Origin: Sphingomonadales bacterium EhC05
Lineage (GTDB): Bacteria; Pseudomonadota; Alphaproteobacteria; Sphingomonadales; Sphingomonadaceae
Direction of reading: 5' to 3'
Length of the DNA stretch: 64,000 nucleotides
Assembly: GCA_001650955.1 (NCBI GenBank)
Contig: LXYP01000045.1
Location: 62,001-126,000, forward strand
Part shown: in pieces, positions 8,838-18,749 of the stretch
Layout: each line of letters begins with the position of its first letter
How positions within the stretch are numbered: position 1 is the stretch's first letter
Translations under genes and position numbers: made by a program
The notes under the pieces: model-generated
Database searches by the model: none
What the model saw: the letters and a program-made list of their open reading frames with translations, nothing else
Told to the model about the DNA's origin: nothing

Positions 8838-9527
8838 TCATGTCGATCCGCCACCATCGAAACCAACAAAAACCGCCGCTTCGTCGATTGGCTTCCGGGT
8901 AGAGATCACCTGATTTGCCGGAAAAGTTTCGTCCGGCCAGCCCAGTGCGATGCTTTTCATGATCACCTGATCATCGGCGATCCCGGCATGTTCGCGCACG
9001 ACGGGCGATTGCATGATGCCCTGGCTGTTGATCACGGTGCCAAGTCCGCGCGACCATGCCGCATTGACAAGTGCGGTGGCGACAGCTCCGCAGTCAAATG
9101 GCGTGTCGTCGCTCTCGTCCAATACCCGATCATAAGTGATGATCACGCAGACCGGCGCGTCAAACTGCCGGAACCCGCGCATCACCCAATCCTGCCGGGC
9201 ATCCTTGTCATCGCGTTCAATCTTCATCGCGGAGAATAATTGCTTGGCAACGCCGATCTGTCGGTCGCGGTGCTGGCCCGCAAAGGCCTGACCCGTTCGG
9301 AATTCGCGAGATTGCGGAACCCCGGCCAGCATCCGCTCCGTGTTACCCTTTCGGATCTTTTCAAGAGGTTCGCCGGTGATGACATAGAAGCTCCAGGGCT
9401 GGGTGTTCATCGACGACGGCGCGCGCATCGCCAGTTCGAGAATCTCTTCGATAAGCTCGCGCGCAACCGGATCGGGTTTATAGCCGCGGATGCTGCGGCG
9501 GCCGAGGACAACTTCATCAAATTGCAT
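8838..9527 (-). CDS. Nitroreductase family flavoprotein
   Basis: The protein has 229 residues and starts MQFDEVVLGRRSIRGYKPDP, the usual opening of FMN-dependent nitroreductases, with RRSIR binding the flavin phosphate. APSSMNTQPW near residues 36-45 is the second FMN contact, and RGLGTVINSQG with a final GWPDETFPAN segment match the family C-terminus. Length is normal. The reaction is NAD(P)H-dependent reduction of nitro, quinone or enone groups in the cytoplasm; the physiological substrate is unknown. GGAGCGATAA precedes ATG 9527. It is on the same strand as the downstream transporter and dehydrogenases but separated by about 150 bases. Confidence 0.85.
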   Translation of the reverse strand: MQFDEVVLGRRSIRGYKPDPVARELIEEILELAMRAPSSMNTQPWSFYVITGEPLEKIRKGNTERMLAGVPQSREFRTGQAFAGQHRDRQIGVAKQLFSAMKIERDDKDARQDWVMRGFRQFDAPVCVIITYDRVLDESDDTPFDCGAVATALVNAAWSRGLGTVINSQGIMQSPVVREHAGIADDQVIMKSIALGWPDETFPANQVISTRKPIDEAAVFVGFDGGGST

Positions 9528-9680
9528 TTATCGCTCCATAAAATTATCGTCGATCGCTAGCCGATAGACGCGTCCATGAATAGCCCCGTTTCAAGAGTTG
9601 GAAAATCTTCGTCAATTGCCTTGCTGTCGCGGCCAAAGCGTCACCAATGCGGGTCAAAGATTCGGCCGATCCGCCCAGGA

Positions 9681-11123
9681 TTATCGGGAAGCGCTTTTGC
9701 GGGCAGTCAGCTCGCGGAGCGTCTCTTCGTGCTTGGTCCGGTCAATCTTGTAGAAACTGATAATCCCGATGACCGTCAGAAATAGTCCCAATATGACCGG
9801 TACATAGACTGCGCCCAAATTCCAGAGGGTTTCGTCCGACAATTCGCCCTGCTGTGCACCTGCCGCGACACCGACTGCGGACAGAATGAACCCGGCGATG
9901 ACAATGCCAAAGCCTTCGCCAAATTTTCGCATGAACGTGGCGGCGGCAAAAAACAGGCCTTCCGAACGATTTCCGGTTTTTGCTTCACCTTGCTCGACCA
10001 GGTCGGCCATCATCGAAGCCGCGAGGATTTGATAACAAATGATCAGGCCGACATCGAGCGTATTGGTGATCAATACCAACCAGAATATCTCGGGCGTTCC
10101 ATTTTCCGGAAGCACATCAAGTAGCCGCAGGAATATCGGCAGTGGTGCGCCAATGAATGCGATCAGGCCAACGATTAGAGCACCGCGTTTTTTGCCCAGT
10201 TTTCGCGTGACAATTGGTGCCAGCGCGCCGCCGATAAACGCTGAGAAAAACACCCCTAATGTGACCATCCCAATTTGTTGAGCCGTGAATCCCCAAAAAA
10301 ACGTTGAGAAATAAAAGGTCAAGCCCGCAGCTAAGCCGCTGGCGGTAAACGCGATCAGAGATGCAGAAAAAAGAGCAAAAAATGAACCGCTTGCAACTGT
10401 TTGGTAGATCTCCTTGAAGATCATCTTCAAGCTCATTTCCCGTTTTGGCGGCGCAGACCGAAGGTGCGGAATATAGCGGTGAGTGCCAAGTGCGGATATC
10501 ATGATAGCGGAAAAAATCACCAGTGACCCAACAAGCCCGTAAAAAGCATAAGCGTCGGGGTTAAACTGCCCGTTGGCATAAGCGACGGTGCCAAAAGCCG
10601 GAAAAATCAACGCGAACGCGACAACCGTCATTGTATTTCCGCCTGTCCAGCCGAAAAAATAGCGATAACTTAATATCGTGCTGCGTTCGTCATAATTGTC
10701 CGTAAGTTCCGGCGCTAACGCCGTGCTGGGCGTCTCATAAACTGTTATAAATGTCCGGATCGTGATTGCTAAGACGACGATGTACCAGAATAAAGCTTGG
10801 TCGCTCCATCCCTCTGGCGGTGTCCAAATGAAGTAATAGCTTACCGCGACCGGGATTGCCGCGGCATACATGAATGGATGGCGTCGTCCCCATTTTGACC
10901 TAAAATTGTCTGACCAATAGCCAACAATGGGATCACTGATTGCATCGAAAACCAGCGCAATAAGAATAGCCAGGCTGACGAGCCGGGGATCCATTCCCAC
11001 CACCTGTGCATAAAATAGCAGCAGAAAATATTTGAGACCTGCATCCTTGGTGCCATAAGCAACTGAGCCAAAGCCATAAGCAATTTTTGTCCAAAATGAT
11101 GGCTTCTGTTTAGCGGCGGTCAC
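9681..11123 (-). CDS. MFS transporter, glycoside-pentoside-hexuronide (MelB) type
   Basis: The protein has 480 residues with about twelve hydrophobic segments. The N-terminus reads KIAYGFGSVAYGTKDAGLKY and then DAISDPIVGYWSDNFRSKWG and RRHPFMY; the D-x-x-x-D-P-x-x-G motif and the R-x-G-R-R-x-P loop are characteristic of the GPH/MelB family of cation symporters. In sphingomonads such transporters often lie in catabolic clusters and need not carry sugars. The start is GTG at 11123; no strong ribosome binding site is evident, so the exact start is uncertain. It lies beside the acyl-CoA dehydrogenase operon on the same strand, 165 bases away, and may import the substrate or an analogue. Confidence 0.85.
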   Translation of the reverse strand: MTAAKQKPSFWTKIAYGFGSVAYGTKDAGLKYFLLLFYAQVVGMDPRLVSLAILIALVFDAISDPIVGYWSDNFRSKWGRRHPFMYAAAIPVAVSYYFIWTPPEGWSDQALFWYIVVLAITIRTFITVYETPSTALAPELTDNYDERSTILSYRYFFGWTGGNTMTVVAFALIFPAFGTVAYANGQFNPDAYAFYGLVGSLVIFSAIMISALGTHRYIPHLRSAPPKREMSLKMIFKEIYQTVASGSFFALFSASLIAFTASGLAAGLTFYFSTFFWGFTAQQIGMVTLGVFFSAFIGGALAPIVTRKLGKKRGALIVGLIAFIGAPLPIFLRLLDVLPENGTPEIFWLVLITNTLDVGLIICYQILAASMMADLVEQGEAKTGNRSEGLFFAAATFMRKFGEGFGIVIAGFILSAVGVAAGAQQGELSDETLWNLGAVYVPVILGLFLTVIGIISFYKIDRTKHEETLRELTARKSASR

Positions 11124-11288
11124 GCTGATGAGTCAGCCAAATAATTTCTCCTGATCGGCAGTTTATTCTTATATTTCAGTACTATATCGCAAGCATATGG
11201 AACCGTCAAGCATTGCCTTGTGTAACGATTGCAGACGTTAGCAAGTCTCAAAAAGCTTACTCATATTCCAATCTTCCCCCGAAGATTT

Positions 11289-12410
11289 CTAATCATGTGC
11301 TTGACCGATTTTCCGAAAATGATACTCGCTGTCACCGAACATCGCATCGATAGCGATGAGGCGCTTGTGATAGTGACTAATGATAAGTTCATCGGTCATG
11401 CCGACGCCGCCATGTGATTGGATCGCATCTTCACCAATTGCGCGACCAAGCTTTCCGACTTGGCCCTTCAATATCGCAATATCGCGAGCTGTGGATTGCC
11501 CCGCCTCGGCTATTGCGGTTGTGTAGTAAAGGCTCGCACGGGCCTTTGTGTACGCGATCTTCATGTCAGCTAGCCGATGCGCGATAACCTGAAATGAGCT
11601 TATCGGTACATCGAATTGTTTGCGGGTAGCCGTATATTCGCTGGTCGCGCCGAGAAGAGCTCCCATGATACCGACCGCTTCGGCGCTCAATGCGATCATT
11701 ATATCACTTATCACTGCCACCAGAACGCTATATGCATCATCCAAAAGCAGCTGTTCGGCCGAAACCTGCACTTTGTCGAACTGGATATGGGCCGCACTTC
11801 GGCCATCAATCGTTTGGAAGCTTGTGATTTCAATACCATCCGTTTTCGGATCAACCATCATCAAGGCCAGTCCCGATTTCTCGCCTGCAACGCCGGACAA
11901 CCGAGCCGATACAACAAGAATATCAGCTTCTGCACCGTTCAGAACCAACCGTTTTTCGCCATCTAGAAAATAGTTGCCACCGGATTGCTGCGCACCGAGC
12001 GTGACAAATTCGGGAGCTGCCGTGCCCCGTGCCTCCTCATGGGCAAAGGCCGCAATCGCTTCACCGGCGATGATTTTCGCTAGCCAATCTTGCGCAACGT
12101 CATGGTCGCTCAACGCCAGCGCCCGGCCTGCGAGCAGAATCGATGACATGTAAGGTTCAACCAGTAAATGCTCGCCAAAGGATTCGGCAATGGCCACGAC
12201 ATCCGCGATTGAGCCCCCCAAGCCGCCTGTCTCCTCGGAAAAGGGCAGTGCGAGCAGACCCAGTTCTGCAAATTGTTGCCAGACCTGCTCAGACCATGGC
12301 TTCTCCGAAGCCACCAATGTTTGACGGGCCTTGAAATCATAAGTCTTGTCGAGAAAACGCGAGACGCTGTCCCGCAACATTTGCTGTTCTTCGGTGAACG
12401 AGAAATCCAT
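11289..12410 (-). CDS. Acyl-CoA dehydrogenase
   Basis: This 373-residue flavoenzyme introduces an alpha-beta double bond into an acyl-CoA. The N-terminus MDFSFTEEQQMLRDSVSRFL and the C-terminal GGVGMTDELIISHYHKR are family hallmarks. It lies 11 bases after the second acyl-CoA dehydrogenase gene. Such unequal pairs commonly form alpha2beta2 enzymes for bulky substrates such as steroid or terpenoid side chains. The usual catalytic glutamate is not obvious here, which fits a paired subunit, but I cannot settle this without a structure-based alignment. It is the last gene of the P450 operon. Confidence 0.88.
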   Translation of the reverse strand: MDFSFTEEQQMLRDSVSRFLDKTYDFKARQTLVASEKPWSEQVWQQFAELGLLALPFSEETGGLGGSIADVVAIAESFGEHLLVEPYMSSILLAGRALALSDHDVAQDWLAKIIAGEAIAAFAHEEARGTAAPEFVTLGAQQSGGNYFLDGEKRLVLNGAEADILVVSARLSGVAGEKSGLALMMVDPKTDGIEITSFQTIDGRSAAHIQFDKVQVSAEQLLLDDAYSVLVAVISDIMIALSAEAVGIMGALLGATSEYTATRKQFDVPISSFQVIAHRLADMKIAYTKARASLYYTTAIAEAGQSTARDIAILKGQVGKLGRAIGEDAIQSHGGVGMTDELIISHYHKRLIAIDAMFGDSEYHFRKIGQAHD

Positions 12411-12421
12411 GTCTAAATCCT

Positions 12422-13627
12422 TTACCCGTGCGACACGGTGCGTGCGATCAGGTCGCGTTGCACTTCATTGGTTCCGGCGTAAATTGTCGTTGCCCGGCTA
12501 TTGAGATAAAAAGGCATTGATACCAGATCGAGATAGGTTCCCAACGGTTTGACATTGGCACCAATGCGCAACGCGTCCAGTTCAAGCGACAGGCCTTCCA
12601 GCCCCGAAATCTGGGTCATCATCACCGATATCCGCTGGATCAGTTCTGAATTCATTGTTTTGTTCATCGACGGAAAAGCCGGGTCATTGGCAATCTCATG
12701 ACCGCTGATCGCCAGTTTTTCAAAATGCTCCATCGACGCAATGTCGGCTTCCAGTTCACCGATATCGCGCTGAAAGACCGGATCGTCGATCATATTGCCG
12801 CCAAAGGGGGAAGCGGCGTCACGAGCAGCGTCGCGAATATGCTCTATATAGCGTTTGAGCGTCGGACTTTGCGCAGAACCGCCACGCTCGTGCGTCAACA
12901 GATGTTTGGCAACGGTCCAGCCGTCATTTTCTGCGCCAACCCGGCCCGATTGCGGAACCCGGACATTGTCAAAAAAAACTTCACATTGTTCGGGAAAGCC
13001 GTCGAGTCCTTTGATTGGACGAATGTCCATGCCCGGATAGTCGGTGCGATCCAGCAGCAGGAAGGTAATTCCTTGCTGTTTCTTGCCTGCATCACTGGTT
13101 CGGACAAGCATGAACATCCGGTTCGAGCGATGTGCCAAGGTCGTCCATATTTTGCTGCCATTGATGATATAATCATCGCCATCTGCCCGGGCACGACATT
13201 TGAGTGACGCGAGATCGGAACCGGCATTGGGTTCGGAATAGCCTTGTGTCCAATAATCTTCGCCCGATAATATGCCCGGTAAATATTTGGCTTTCTGGTC
13301 CTCGGTGCCAAGGTCGATCAACAATGGTCCAACCATTTTTATGCCATTGGGCAGCAAGGGTGGAAGATCCCGCTTGCGATATTCCTCGGCAAAAATATAG
13401 CGCTGTTCGACTGACCATCCGGTTCCGCCATATTGCTCCGGCCAGTCTGGAGCGGCCCAGCCTTTTGCGTTGAGAATGGCCTGCCAGGCGGTGGCTTGAT
13501 CAAAATCCGCAAAAACGCTGGTCACCTTGCGACCCGCTTCGCGGATCGCATCGGTTGGCGCTTCGTCCAAAAAGGCGCTTATTTCGGCACGAAAAGCGAT
13601 CAGCTCAGAATTGAAATCAATATTCAT
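12422..13627 (-). CDS. Acyl-CoA dehydrogenase
   Basis: The protein has 401 residues and carries the family motifs YWTQGYSEPNAGSDLASLKC (FAD-binding region, residues near 127-146), GSKIWTTLAH, LTHERGG near residue 248 and IYAGTNEVQRDLIART at the C-terminus. It is the larger partner of the 373-residue paralogue directly downstream. Together they would oxidise an acyl-CoA in the cytoplasm and pass electrons to electron-transfer flavoprotein. The two genes follow an SDR gene, a small monooxygenase-fold gene and a cytochrome P450 gene on the same strand. About 220 bases separate it from the SDR gene. Confidence 0.9.
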   Translation of the reverse strand: MNIDFNSELIAFRAEISAFLDEAPTDAIREAGRKVTSVFADFDQATAWQAILNAKGWAAPDWPEQYGGTGWSVEQRYIFAEEYRKRDLPPLLPNGIKMVGPLLIDLGTEDQKAKYLPGILSGEDYWTQGYSEPNAGSDLASLKCRARADGDDYIINGSKIWTTLAHRSNRMFMLVRTSDAGKKQQGITFLLLDRTDYPGMDIRPIKGLDGFPEQCEVFFDNVRVPQSGRVGAENDGWTVAKHLLTHERGGSAQSPTLKRYIEHIRDAARDAASPFGGNMIDDPVFQRDIGELEADIASMEHFEKLAISGHEIANDPAFPSMNKTMNSELIQRISVMMTQISGLEGLSLELDALRIGANVKPLGTYLDLVSMPFYLNSRATTIYAGTNEVQRDLIARTVSHG

Positions 13628-13851
13628 AAATTCCTCTGGATTGGCTGGTTCCGATCATCTCACATGAGTTTGATCAATTAGGCAAGTGTCAGATATGCCG
13701 GTCGAAATTGTTGCGCTGCTGTGCGGATCAATCAAAATCGTCGCAATCCACTCAAGCCTGCTTTGATGAAATTCCAGATTGGCTCAAGCGGGCTGCTGTT
13801 CTGTTTCGCTTTGCTTCCTCTCGGCGCTCGCATGCCCTTGCTTGGCCGGAG

Positions 13852-14634
13852 TCAACGCATCTCCATTTGGATGGCGGCGATTTGCTCCAAACTCTGATTG
13901 CGCGGGGTCCCGCTGAAGCCGAAAAAATAGGATCGACCGGTTTCGCCCTGGGGACCTTGATCGACGATATGAAAGACGGCGGTGGCAAGGTCTTTGGCTT
14001 TCATACCCGCATCTGCCTTTTCGGCAGACACGGCCCGCAACATCGGCGTGTCGACAGCCCCAAAGCAAAGCTCATTCACCCTTATGGATTTGTCCTTAAG
14101 TTCCGCGGCCCAAGTCTGGGTCAACCGCCAAAGTCCGAACTTGGCGCAGTCATAGCCGGTCGAACCAACGATATAGGAGAGATAATGATCCTTATCCATA
14201 TGTTCGGTATTCATATTGATGATCACGGGACTGGCAGATTTTTCGAGCAGCGGGACCGCGGCGAGCGTGCAACAAAAAGCCGCATGGAGACCGGAATCAA
14301 GCGCGGTCTTGAATGCCGTCACCTGGCTATGATAATCACCGGTGGTCAACGAACTGTCATTCCAGACGGCACAATTGTTCACCAGCAGATCGATATGATC
14401 AACTTTACGGTCGATTTCATCGAATATCTGACGGACGGCTTCGGGATCACCGGCATTGGCGGCAAAGCTGGTGCACTGGCCGCCGGCTTCAACAACCAGC
14501 GCATCGGTTTCGCGATTGCCGGTCGCGTCAAGGTCGATATTGAAAACTTGACCGCCCCGTTCGCCGACCGCCTTGGCTATCGCCTGTCCGATGCCCACGG
14601 CACCGCCCGTGATAACGAGAACCAGATCTGACAT
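13852..14634 (-). CDS. Short-chain dehydrogenase/reductase
   Basis: The protein has 260 residues. The NAD(P) motif GGAVGIGQAIAK lies near residue 10, LLVNNCAVW corresponds to the NNAG block near residue 83, and the active-site region reads YDCAKFG near residue 160, where the usual Y-x-x-x-K is present as Y-D-C-A-K. The acidic residue after beta-2 (NIDLDA) points to NAD rather than NADP. It would oxidise or reduce an alcohol/ketone of the substrate handled by this cluster. GGAGATAAGTC precedes ATG 14634. It ends four bases after the next upstream gene's stop region, so it is cotranscribed with the small monooxygenase-fold gene and the P450 gene. Confidence 0.88.
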   Translation of the reverse strand: MSDLVLVITGGAVGIGQAIAKAVGERGGQVFNIDLDATGNRETDALVVEAGGQCTSFAANAGDPEAVRQIFDEIDRKVDHIDLLVNNCAVWNDSSLTTGDYHSQVTAFKTALDSGLHAAFCCTLAAVPLLEKSASPVIINMNTEHMDKDHYLSYIVGSTGYDCAKFGLWRLTQTWAAELKDKSIRVNELCFGAVDTPMLRAVSAEKADAGMKAKDLATAVFHIVDQGPQGETGRSYFFGFSGTPRNQSLEQIAAIQMEMR

Positions 14635-14637
14635 GAC

Positions 14638-15039
14638 TTATCTCCTGCCTGTCCACCAGCTGGCAATATCGAGCGGATAGCGTTGCTGGGCGATTTTCAT
14701 ATTTTCTTCCATATCATCTGTCAGTGCGGGGTCGCTTGTCGGGACCAATCCACCGCCGGCGCCCTTGACCGGATCAACATATTCCAATCTGATATCGGCA
14801 ATTACATCTGCGAAATCATGACCTTCATGATGATCGGACATTTGATGGCGATAAAAGGCCCATTTGTCCTCGAAGGACAGCAGGCAATAATAGAAATTTT
14901 CTTCCTGTCCTTTCCAATATTCGTAGCGCGTCACTCCGGTTTCGGTGCTGAGCGTCTGTGTCACCATATCTTGGGTAATGGCTTCGAATTTTTCCAATTT
15001 ATCGGGCCGGATGCGGATATGCGCGAGCAATGTGGTCAT
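14638..15039 (-). CDS. ABM-domain protein (antibiotic biosynthesis monooxygenase fold)
   Basis: The protein has 133 residues. Its first 90 fit the dimeric alpha-beta barrel of antibiotic biosynthesis monooxygenase/quinol monooxygenase proteins: LLAHIRIRPDKLEKFEAITQ, then TGVTRYEYWKG, then FYRHQMSDHH. The last 40 residues are a polar tail. Some members are cofactor-independent oxygenases and others are of unknown role. The ATG at 15039 overlaps the stop of the P450 gene (ATGA), so translation is coupled, and the two products may act on the same compound. Confidence 0.8.
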   Translation of the reverse strand: MTTLLAHIRIRPDKLEKFEAITQDMVTQTLSTETGVTRYEYWKGQEENFYYCLLSFEDKWAFYRHQMSDHHEGHDFADVIADIRLEYVDPVKGAGGGLVPTSDPALTDDMEENMKIAQQRYPLDIASWWTGRR

Positions 15040-16355
15040 ATATTCTCCTGTGCCTTGGTGAAATGCAGGTTGAGCTTGAGCGTGCCGAGCATGATGCCGG
15101 GTTGATGCAGGAAATCATTGCCATCGCCGAAGGAGATGTCATCCAGCCGATCGAGCAAACGGTTCCAGGCGATTGTCTGTTCCAGCCGCGACAGGCCGGC
15201 TCCCGGACAGATACGAGGGCCAGCCGAGAAAGCGAGATGCCTTGTCACCGCTTTGCGATCGAGTTTGAGCTCTTTGGCATCTTCAAACTCGTCGGGATCG
15301 ATATTGGCTGCCCCCCAGCGCAGGTGAAGCGTTGAACCGGCAGGTATTTCGACGCCCTGAAAAATTTCATCCTGGCTGGTTATGCGGGTCGAGAGGCCTT
15401 GCGTCGGTGATCGCAGCCGCATCGATTCTTCGATGAATGTGCGAATGAGGCTGCGATCCTGCTTGAGCCTTTGAAACAGGCCCGGTCGTTCGCAGATCAG
15501 CTGGGCCTGTTCAGCTAGCGCATATTGCGTGGTTTCAAGACCGCCGATCAGCATCGCATAGACCACCCCATTAATCTCTTCGTCGGTGAGCTTCCGATCG
15601 AGCGCCCGATAATCTGTCTGCGTCAGGAAGGAGATCATATCATCCTGCGGATGTGCACGCTTCTCTGCGGTTTTTGCGCGCACATAGTCGCCAAATCCGT
15701 CGAGCAATTCAAATTTCTCTCGGGTCTGCTCCTCGGTCAGCTTGTTATTATGTCCGCAGCCATGAACAAAGGCGAGGACCTGGGCATTGCCCCAGGATTC
15801 CAGTTGCGGGATGTCTTCCATCGGAAAGCCCAGAACAGAGGCCATGGTGCGCTGCGGCAACGGACGGGCAAATTGTTTGACGAAATCCAATTGCGCATCT
15901 GCGATCCAGCGATCGATAAGCTCGTCAACATGGCCCGTCACCATATGCTCATGCCGACCGGCACCGGGACCGACCCAGGGATCGGTGAGCTCCTGACGAT
16001 GCGCGCGCCATAATTCCTGTGTCGGCCGGAGCGAACAGATTGAAATGATCATCGCGTCCAGGCCCGGCATGTCCTGTGGGAGATGGCCGGTCTTTTGAAT
16101 CTGGTCGACCAGCAGCGAAAGCGTCGGCGGAAAGCGGTTCCAATTTTTCACGACACGCGAAATATCTTCATATTTGGACAGGATGAAAGCATCTTTGTCG
16201 GGTGTCAGTCCTTCACCCGGCAGGCGCATGACCGGCGCTTGTTGATGCAGTATATCATAGGCGGCATACCATTGTTCTGGCGCGCCGGGGCCGAACAAAT
16301 CAACTTCATCAGGCGTGCGTGGACATTGCAGTGCTGCTGCCTCTTTCTCGGCCAA
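15036..16355 (-). CDS. Cytochrome P450
   Basis: The protein has 439 residues. The haem-binding loop FSAGPRICPGAGL places the cysteine ligand at C383; the K-helix E-x-x-R is EESMR; the I-helix reads VYAMLIGGLETTQ, matching the (A/G)-G-x-E/D-T oxygen-activation motif. It is a soluble bacterial type with no membrane anchor, so it needs separate ferredoxin and reductase partners, which are not in this window. The start is TTG at 16355, four bases after GGAGGAGAG; no better ATG exists near this ribosome binding site. It is the first gene of an operon with the ABM protein, SDR and two acyl-CoA dehydrogenases. I infer hydroxylation of a lipid- or terpenoid-like substrate. Confidence 0.92.
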   Translation of the reverse strand: MAEKEAAALQCPRTPDEVDLFGPGAPEQWYAAYDILHQQAPVMRLPGEGLTPDKDAFILSKYEDISRVVKNWNRFPPTLSLLVDQIQKTGHLPQDMPGLDAMIISICSLRPTQELWRAHRQELTDPWVGPGAGRHEHMVTGHVDELIDRWIADAQLDFVKQFARPLPQRTMASVLGFPMEDIPQLESWGNAQVLAFVHGCGHNNKLTEEQTREKFELLDGFGDYVRAKTAEKRAHPQDDMISFLTQTDYRALDRKLTDEEINGVVYAMLIGGLETTQYALAEQAQLICERPGLFQRLKQDRSLIRTFIEESMRLRSPTQGLSTRITSQDEIFQGVEIPAGSTLHLRWGAANIDPDEFEDAKELKLDRKAVTRHLAFSAGPRICPGAGLSRLEQTIAWNRLLDRLDDISFGDGNDFLHQPGIMLGTLKLNLHFTKAQENI

Positions 16356-16369
16356 ACTCTCCTCCTGAC

Positions 16370-16393
16370 TTATCTGTTTATGTCGTCAGATAA
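16370..16393. promoter_or_regulatory. Inverted repeat upstream of P450 operon (candidate operator)
   Basis: TTATCTG at 16370-16376 and CAGATAA at 16387-16393 are perfect inverted arms separated by ten bases. The repeat ends 15 bases before the P450 TTG start, overlapping the likely promoter and leader, where a repressor of the TetR or similar type could act. No regulator gene lies directly beside it, so the binding protein is unknown. Confidence 0.4.
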
Positions 16394-16564
16394 TTGCGAC
16401 CCATAGAATAGCATTCTGAGATTTGGTGCCATTGGTAAATTGAAGAGGGCAGGGAAGGCGGGATAGGCATTCCGCTTTTGACCGTTTTTGGTTGTGCGTT
16501 TGCAGGCAATCGCTCTGGCCAAATATCATAGCCAATTTCCGCACCGAAAACCGATTGAGATTGA

Positions 16565-16583
16565 GAGACTGATTTGCAGTCTC
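16565..16583. promoter_or_regulatory. Inverted repeat upstream of beta-oxidation gene (candidate operator)
   Basis: GAGACTG at 16565-16571 pairs with CAGTCTC at 16577-16583 around a five-base centre, and flanking TTGA/TCAA bases partly extend it. It lies 102 bases before the ATG of the bifunctional beta-oxidation gene. A different sequence from the 16370 repeat, it suggests separate control of the two divergent operons. Confidence 0.4.
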
Positions 16584-16684
16584 AACTGTTTGTGATAGTC
16601 GGATGACGAAAATCGAAATATGAGTTTTGTCGTCATGTGCTGCCATTGTTTCGGCGCACGCAAATGACCTAATAGGAGAGAAAA

Positions 16685-18721
16685 ATGTCTGTCATCACCA
16701 CAGAGAAACACCAGAATATATTGGTGATCGTCTCGAACAGCCCTCCGGTTAATGCGCTCGGCGCTGCCGTCCGTCAGGGATTGGTCGATGGCATTGAACA
16801 GGCTCTTTCTGACGAGGAAGTTGAGGCGGTTGTCATCCGCTGCGACGGGCGAACCTTTTTTGCCGGCGCGGATATTACGGAATTTGGCAAGCCGATGAAA
16901 GGCCCGAATTTGCTCGAGGCGATTGATCGGTTGGAAGCGAGCGACAAGCCGGTGGTCGCAGCCATTCACGGGACCGCTCTGGGCGGAGGTTGTGAGGTCG
17001 CTCTGGCTTGCCATTATCGAGTGGCCGTCCCATCGGCCAAAATTGGCCTGCCTGAAGTGAAATTGGGCCTGATCCCAGGAGCGGCTGGAACGCAGCGTTT
17101 GCCGCGCGTGGTCGGCGCCGAGGCAGCCCTGCCGATGGTCGTGATCGGCAATCCGATTTCTGCCAAAAAGGCCCATGCTATCGGCCTGGTCGACAAGCTG
17201 GTTGGTGAAGACAGTCTCGACGAGGATGCGATCGCCTTTGCACGCGAGCAGATTGGCAAGCAACCACCGCGCTCTTCCGAAGGGACAGCCAATGAAGACG
17301 GGATCAAAAATCCTGCGATATTTGACGAATTCCGCCAGAAAAATGGGCGCAAGATTCGCGGGTTTGATGCTCCCGAAGCTGGCATTCAGGCGGTCAAGGC
17401 GGCCGGCGAACTCTCCTATGCCGATGGCGTGAAGCGCGAGCGCGAATTGTTCACCAAGCTTATGACCGGCACCCAGTCGGCGGCGATGCGCCACTATTTC
17501 TTTGCCGAACGGGCAGCGAACAAGATTGACGGCATTGACCCCAAGATCGATCTGATCCCGATCAAGAAAGTCGGCATTCTCGGCGCAGGCACCATGGGTG
17601 GCGGCATCGGCATGAATTTTCTCTCTGCGGGCATTCCGGTGACGATTGTCGAGCTGAAAGAAGAGGCGCTGGACCGCGGTGTCAATGTGATCCGCAAAAA
17701 TTACGAGAATACCGCCAAGCGTGGCCGGATGACCGAAGAGCAGGTCGAAGGCGCGATGAGCATATTGACGCCTAGTCTCTCCTATGACGATCTCGCCGAT
17801 TGCGATCTGGTGATCGAGGCGGTGTTTGAAAATATGGATGTCAAAAAGGAGGTGTTCACCAAGCTGGACGGGATTGTGAAACAGGGTGCGATCCTTGCCA
17901 GCAATACGAGCTATTTGAATATCGATGAGATTGCTGCAGTGACCAAGCGGCCAGAATATGTGCTCGGCCTGCACTTTTTCTCGCCCGCCAATGTGATGAA
18001 ATTACTCGAAATCGTGCGTGGTGAGAAGACCGCCGATGACGTGTTGATGACGGCGATGAAACTGTCCAAGAAAATCGGCAAGGTCGCCGCGGTCTCGGGC
18101 GTCTGTCCCGGATTCATCGGCAACCGGATGCTCAGCCCGCGCCAGGAACAGGCCAATCTGATGATCATGGAAGGCGCCAATTATTGGGAAGTCGATGACG
18201 TCTTGCTCGAGTTCGGTTTCCCGATGGGGCCGTTCCAAATGTCTGATCTGGCTGGTGTCGATATCGGATGGCATCGTGATCCCGAACGGATCGAAACATT
18301 GCGCGACGCGCTTTGTGCCGTTGGCCGCTGGGGACAGAAAGTTGGTAAAGGTTTCTATGATTATGATCAGGCACGGCAACGCACGCCCTCTGATGAAGTG
18401 AAACAGATTATCGCCGAATTTGCGGCCAGAGCAGGCAAGGAACAGCGCGAAATTTCGAAGGACGAAATTCGCGCACGCCTGCTCTATCCGATGGTCAACG
18501 AAGGGGCGAAAATCCTGGAGGAAGGCATGGCGCAGCGCGCGAGCGATATCGATGTCGTCTGGATCAACGGCTATGGCTGGCCGCTCTACACCGGCGGACC
18601 GATGTTCTGGGCCGATACGGTCGGGCTCGAAAATATTGTTGCCGACCTGAAAAAACATGATCTGCCGGTTGCGGATATGTTGCAGGAAAAAGCAAGTACG
18701 GGCGGCAGTTTCAACCGATAG
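16685..18721 (+). CDS. Bifunctional enoyl-CoA hydratase / 3-hydroxyacyl-CoA dehydrogenase (FadJ-like)
   Basis: The protein has 678 residues. Residues 1-190 are a crotonase domain, with [14 protein letters not shown] (oxyanion-hole region) and [35 protein letters not shown] follows. Residues from about 290 form the NAD-dependent 3-hydroxyacyl-CoA dehydrogenase, with [14 protein letters not shown] as the nucleotide motif and [19 protein letters not shown] carrying the catalytic His. The C-terminal HCDH domain contains GFIGNRM and GKGFYDYD. It performs the hydration and second oxidation of beta-oxidation in the cytoplasm. A good ribosome binding site, GGAGAG, precedes ATG 16685. An acyl-CoA ligase gene follows after 28 bases, so the two are cotranscribed. 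Confidence 0.93.
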   Translation: MSVITTEKHQNILVIVSNSPPVNALGAAVRQGLVDGIEQALSDEEVEAVVIRCDGRTFFAGADITEFGKPMKGPNLLEAIDRLEASDKPVVAAIHGTALGGGCEVALACHYRVAVPSAKIGLPEVKLGLIPGAAGTQRLPRVVGAEAALPMVVIGNPISAKKAHAIGLVDKLVGEDSLDEDAIAFAREQIGKQPPRSSEGTANEDGIKNPAIFDEFRQKNGRKIRGFDAPEAGIQAVKAAGELSYADGVKRERELFTKLMTGTQSAAMRHYFFAERAANKIDGIDPKIDLIPIKKVGILGAGTMGGGIGMNFLSAGIPVTIVELKEEALDRGVNVIRKNYENTAKRGRMTEEQVEGAMSILTPSLSYDDLADCDLVIEAVFENMDVKKEVFTKLDGIVKQGAILASNTSYLNIDEIAAVTKRPEYVLGLHFFSPANVMKLLEIVRGEKTADDVLMTAMKLSKKIGKVAAVSGVCPGFIGNRMLSPRQEQANLMIMEGANYWEVDDVLLEFGFPMGPFQMSDLAGVDIGWHRDPERIETLRDALCAVGRWGQKVGKGFYDYDQARQRTPSDEVKQIIAEFAARAGKEQREISKDEIRARLLYPMVNEGAKILEEGMAQRASDIDVVWINGYGWPLYTGGPMFWADTVGLENIVADLKKHDLPVADMLQEKASTGGSFNR

Positions 18722-18749
18722 GTTCGCATTATCAATTAGGAGAATATGT

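Larger units (their letters stand above)
16356..16684. other. Divergent regulatory gap between P450 operon and fadJ-like gene
   Basis: These 329 bases have no coding region. They hold two distinct inverted repeats (16370-16393 and 16565-16583), described separately. GGAGAG stands five bases before the ATG at 16685. Confidence 0.6.

Noticed and set aside
16526-17974. Long minus-strand reading frame of 482 codons opposite the FadJ-like gene
   Set aside because: It is a shadow of the real gene; it has no ribosome binding site, no domain and an odd composition. Similar long antisense frames at 13708-14631, 31099-32379, 27974-28957 and 62390-63274 were rejected for the same reason.
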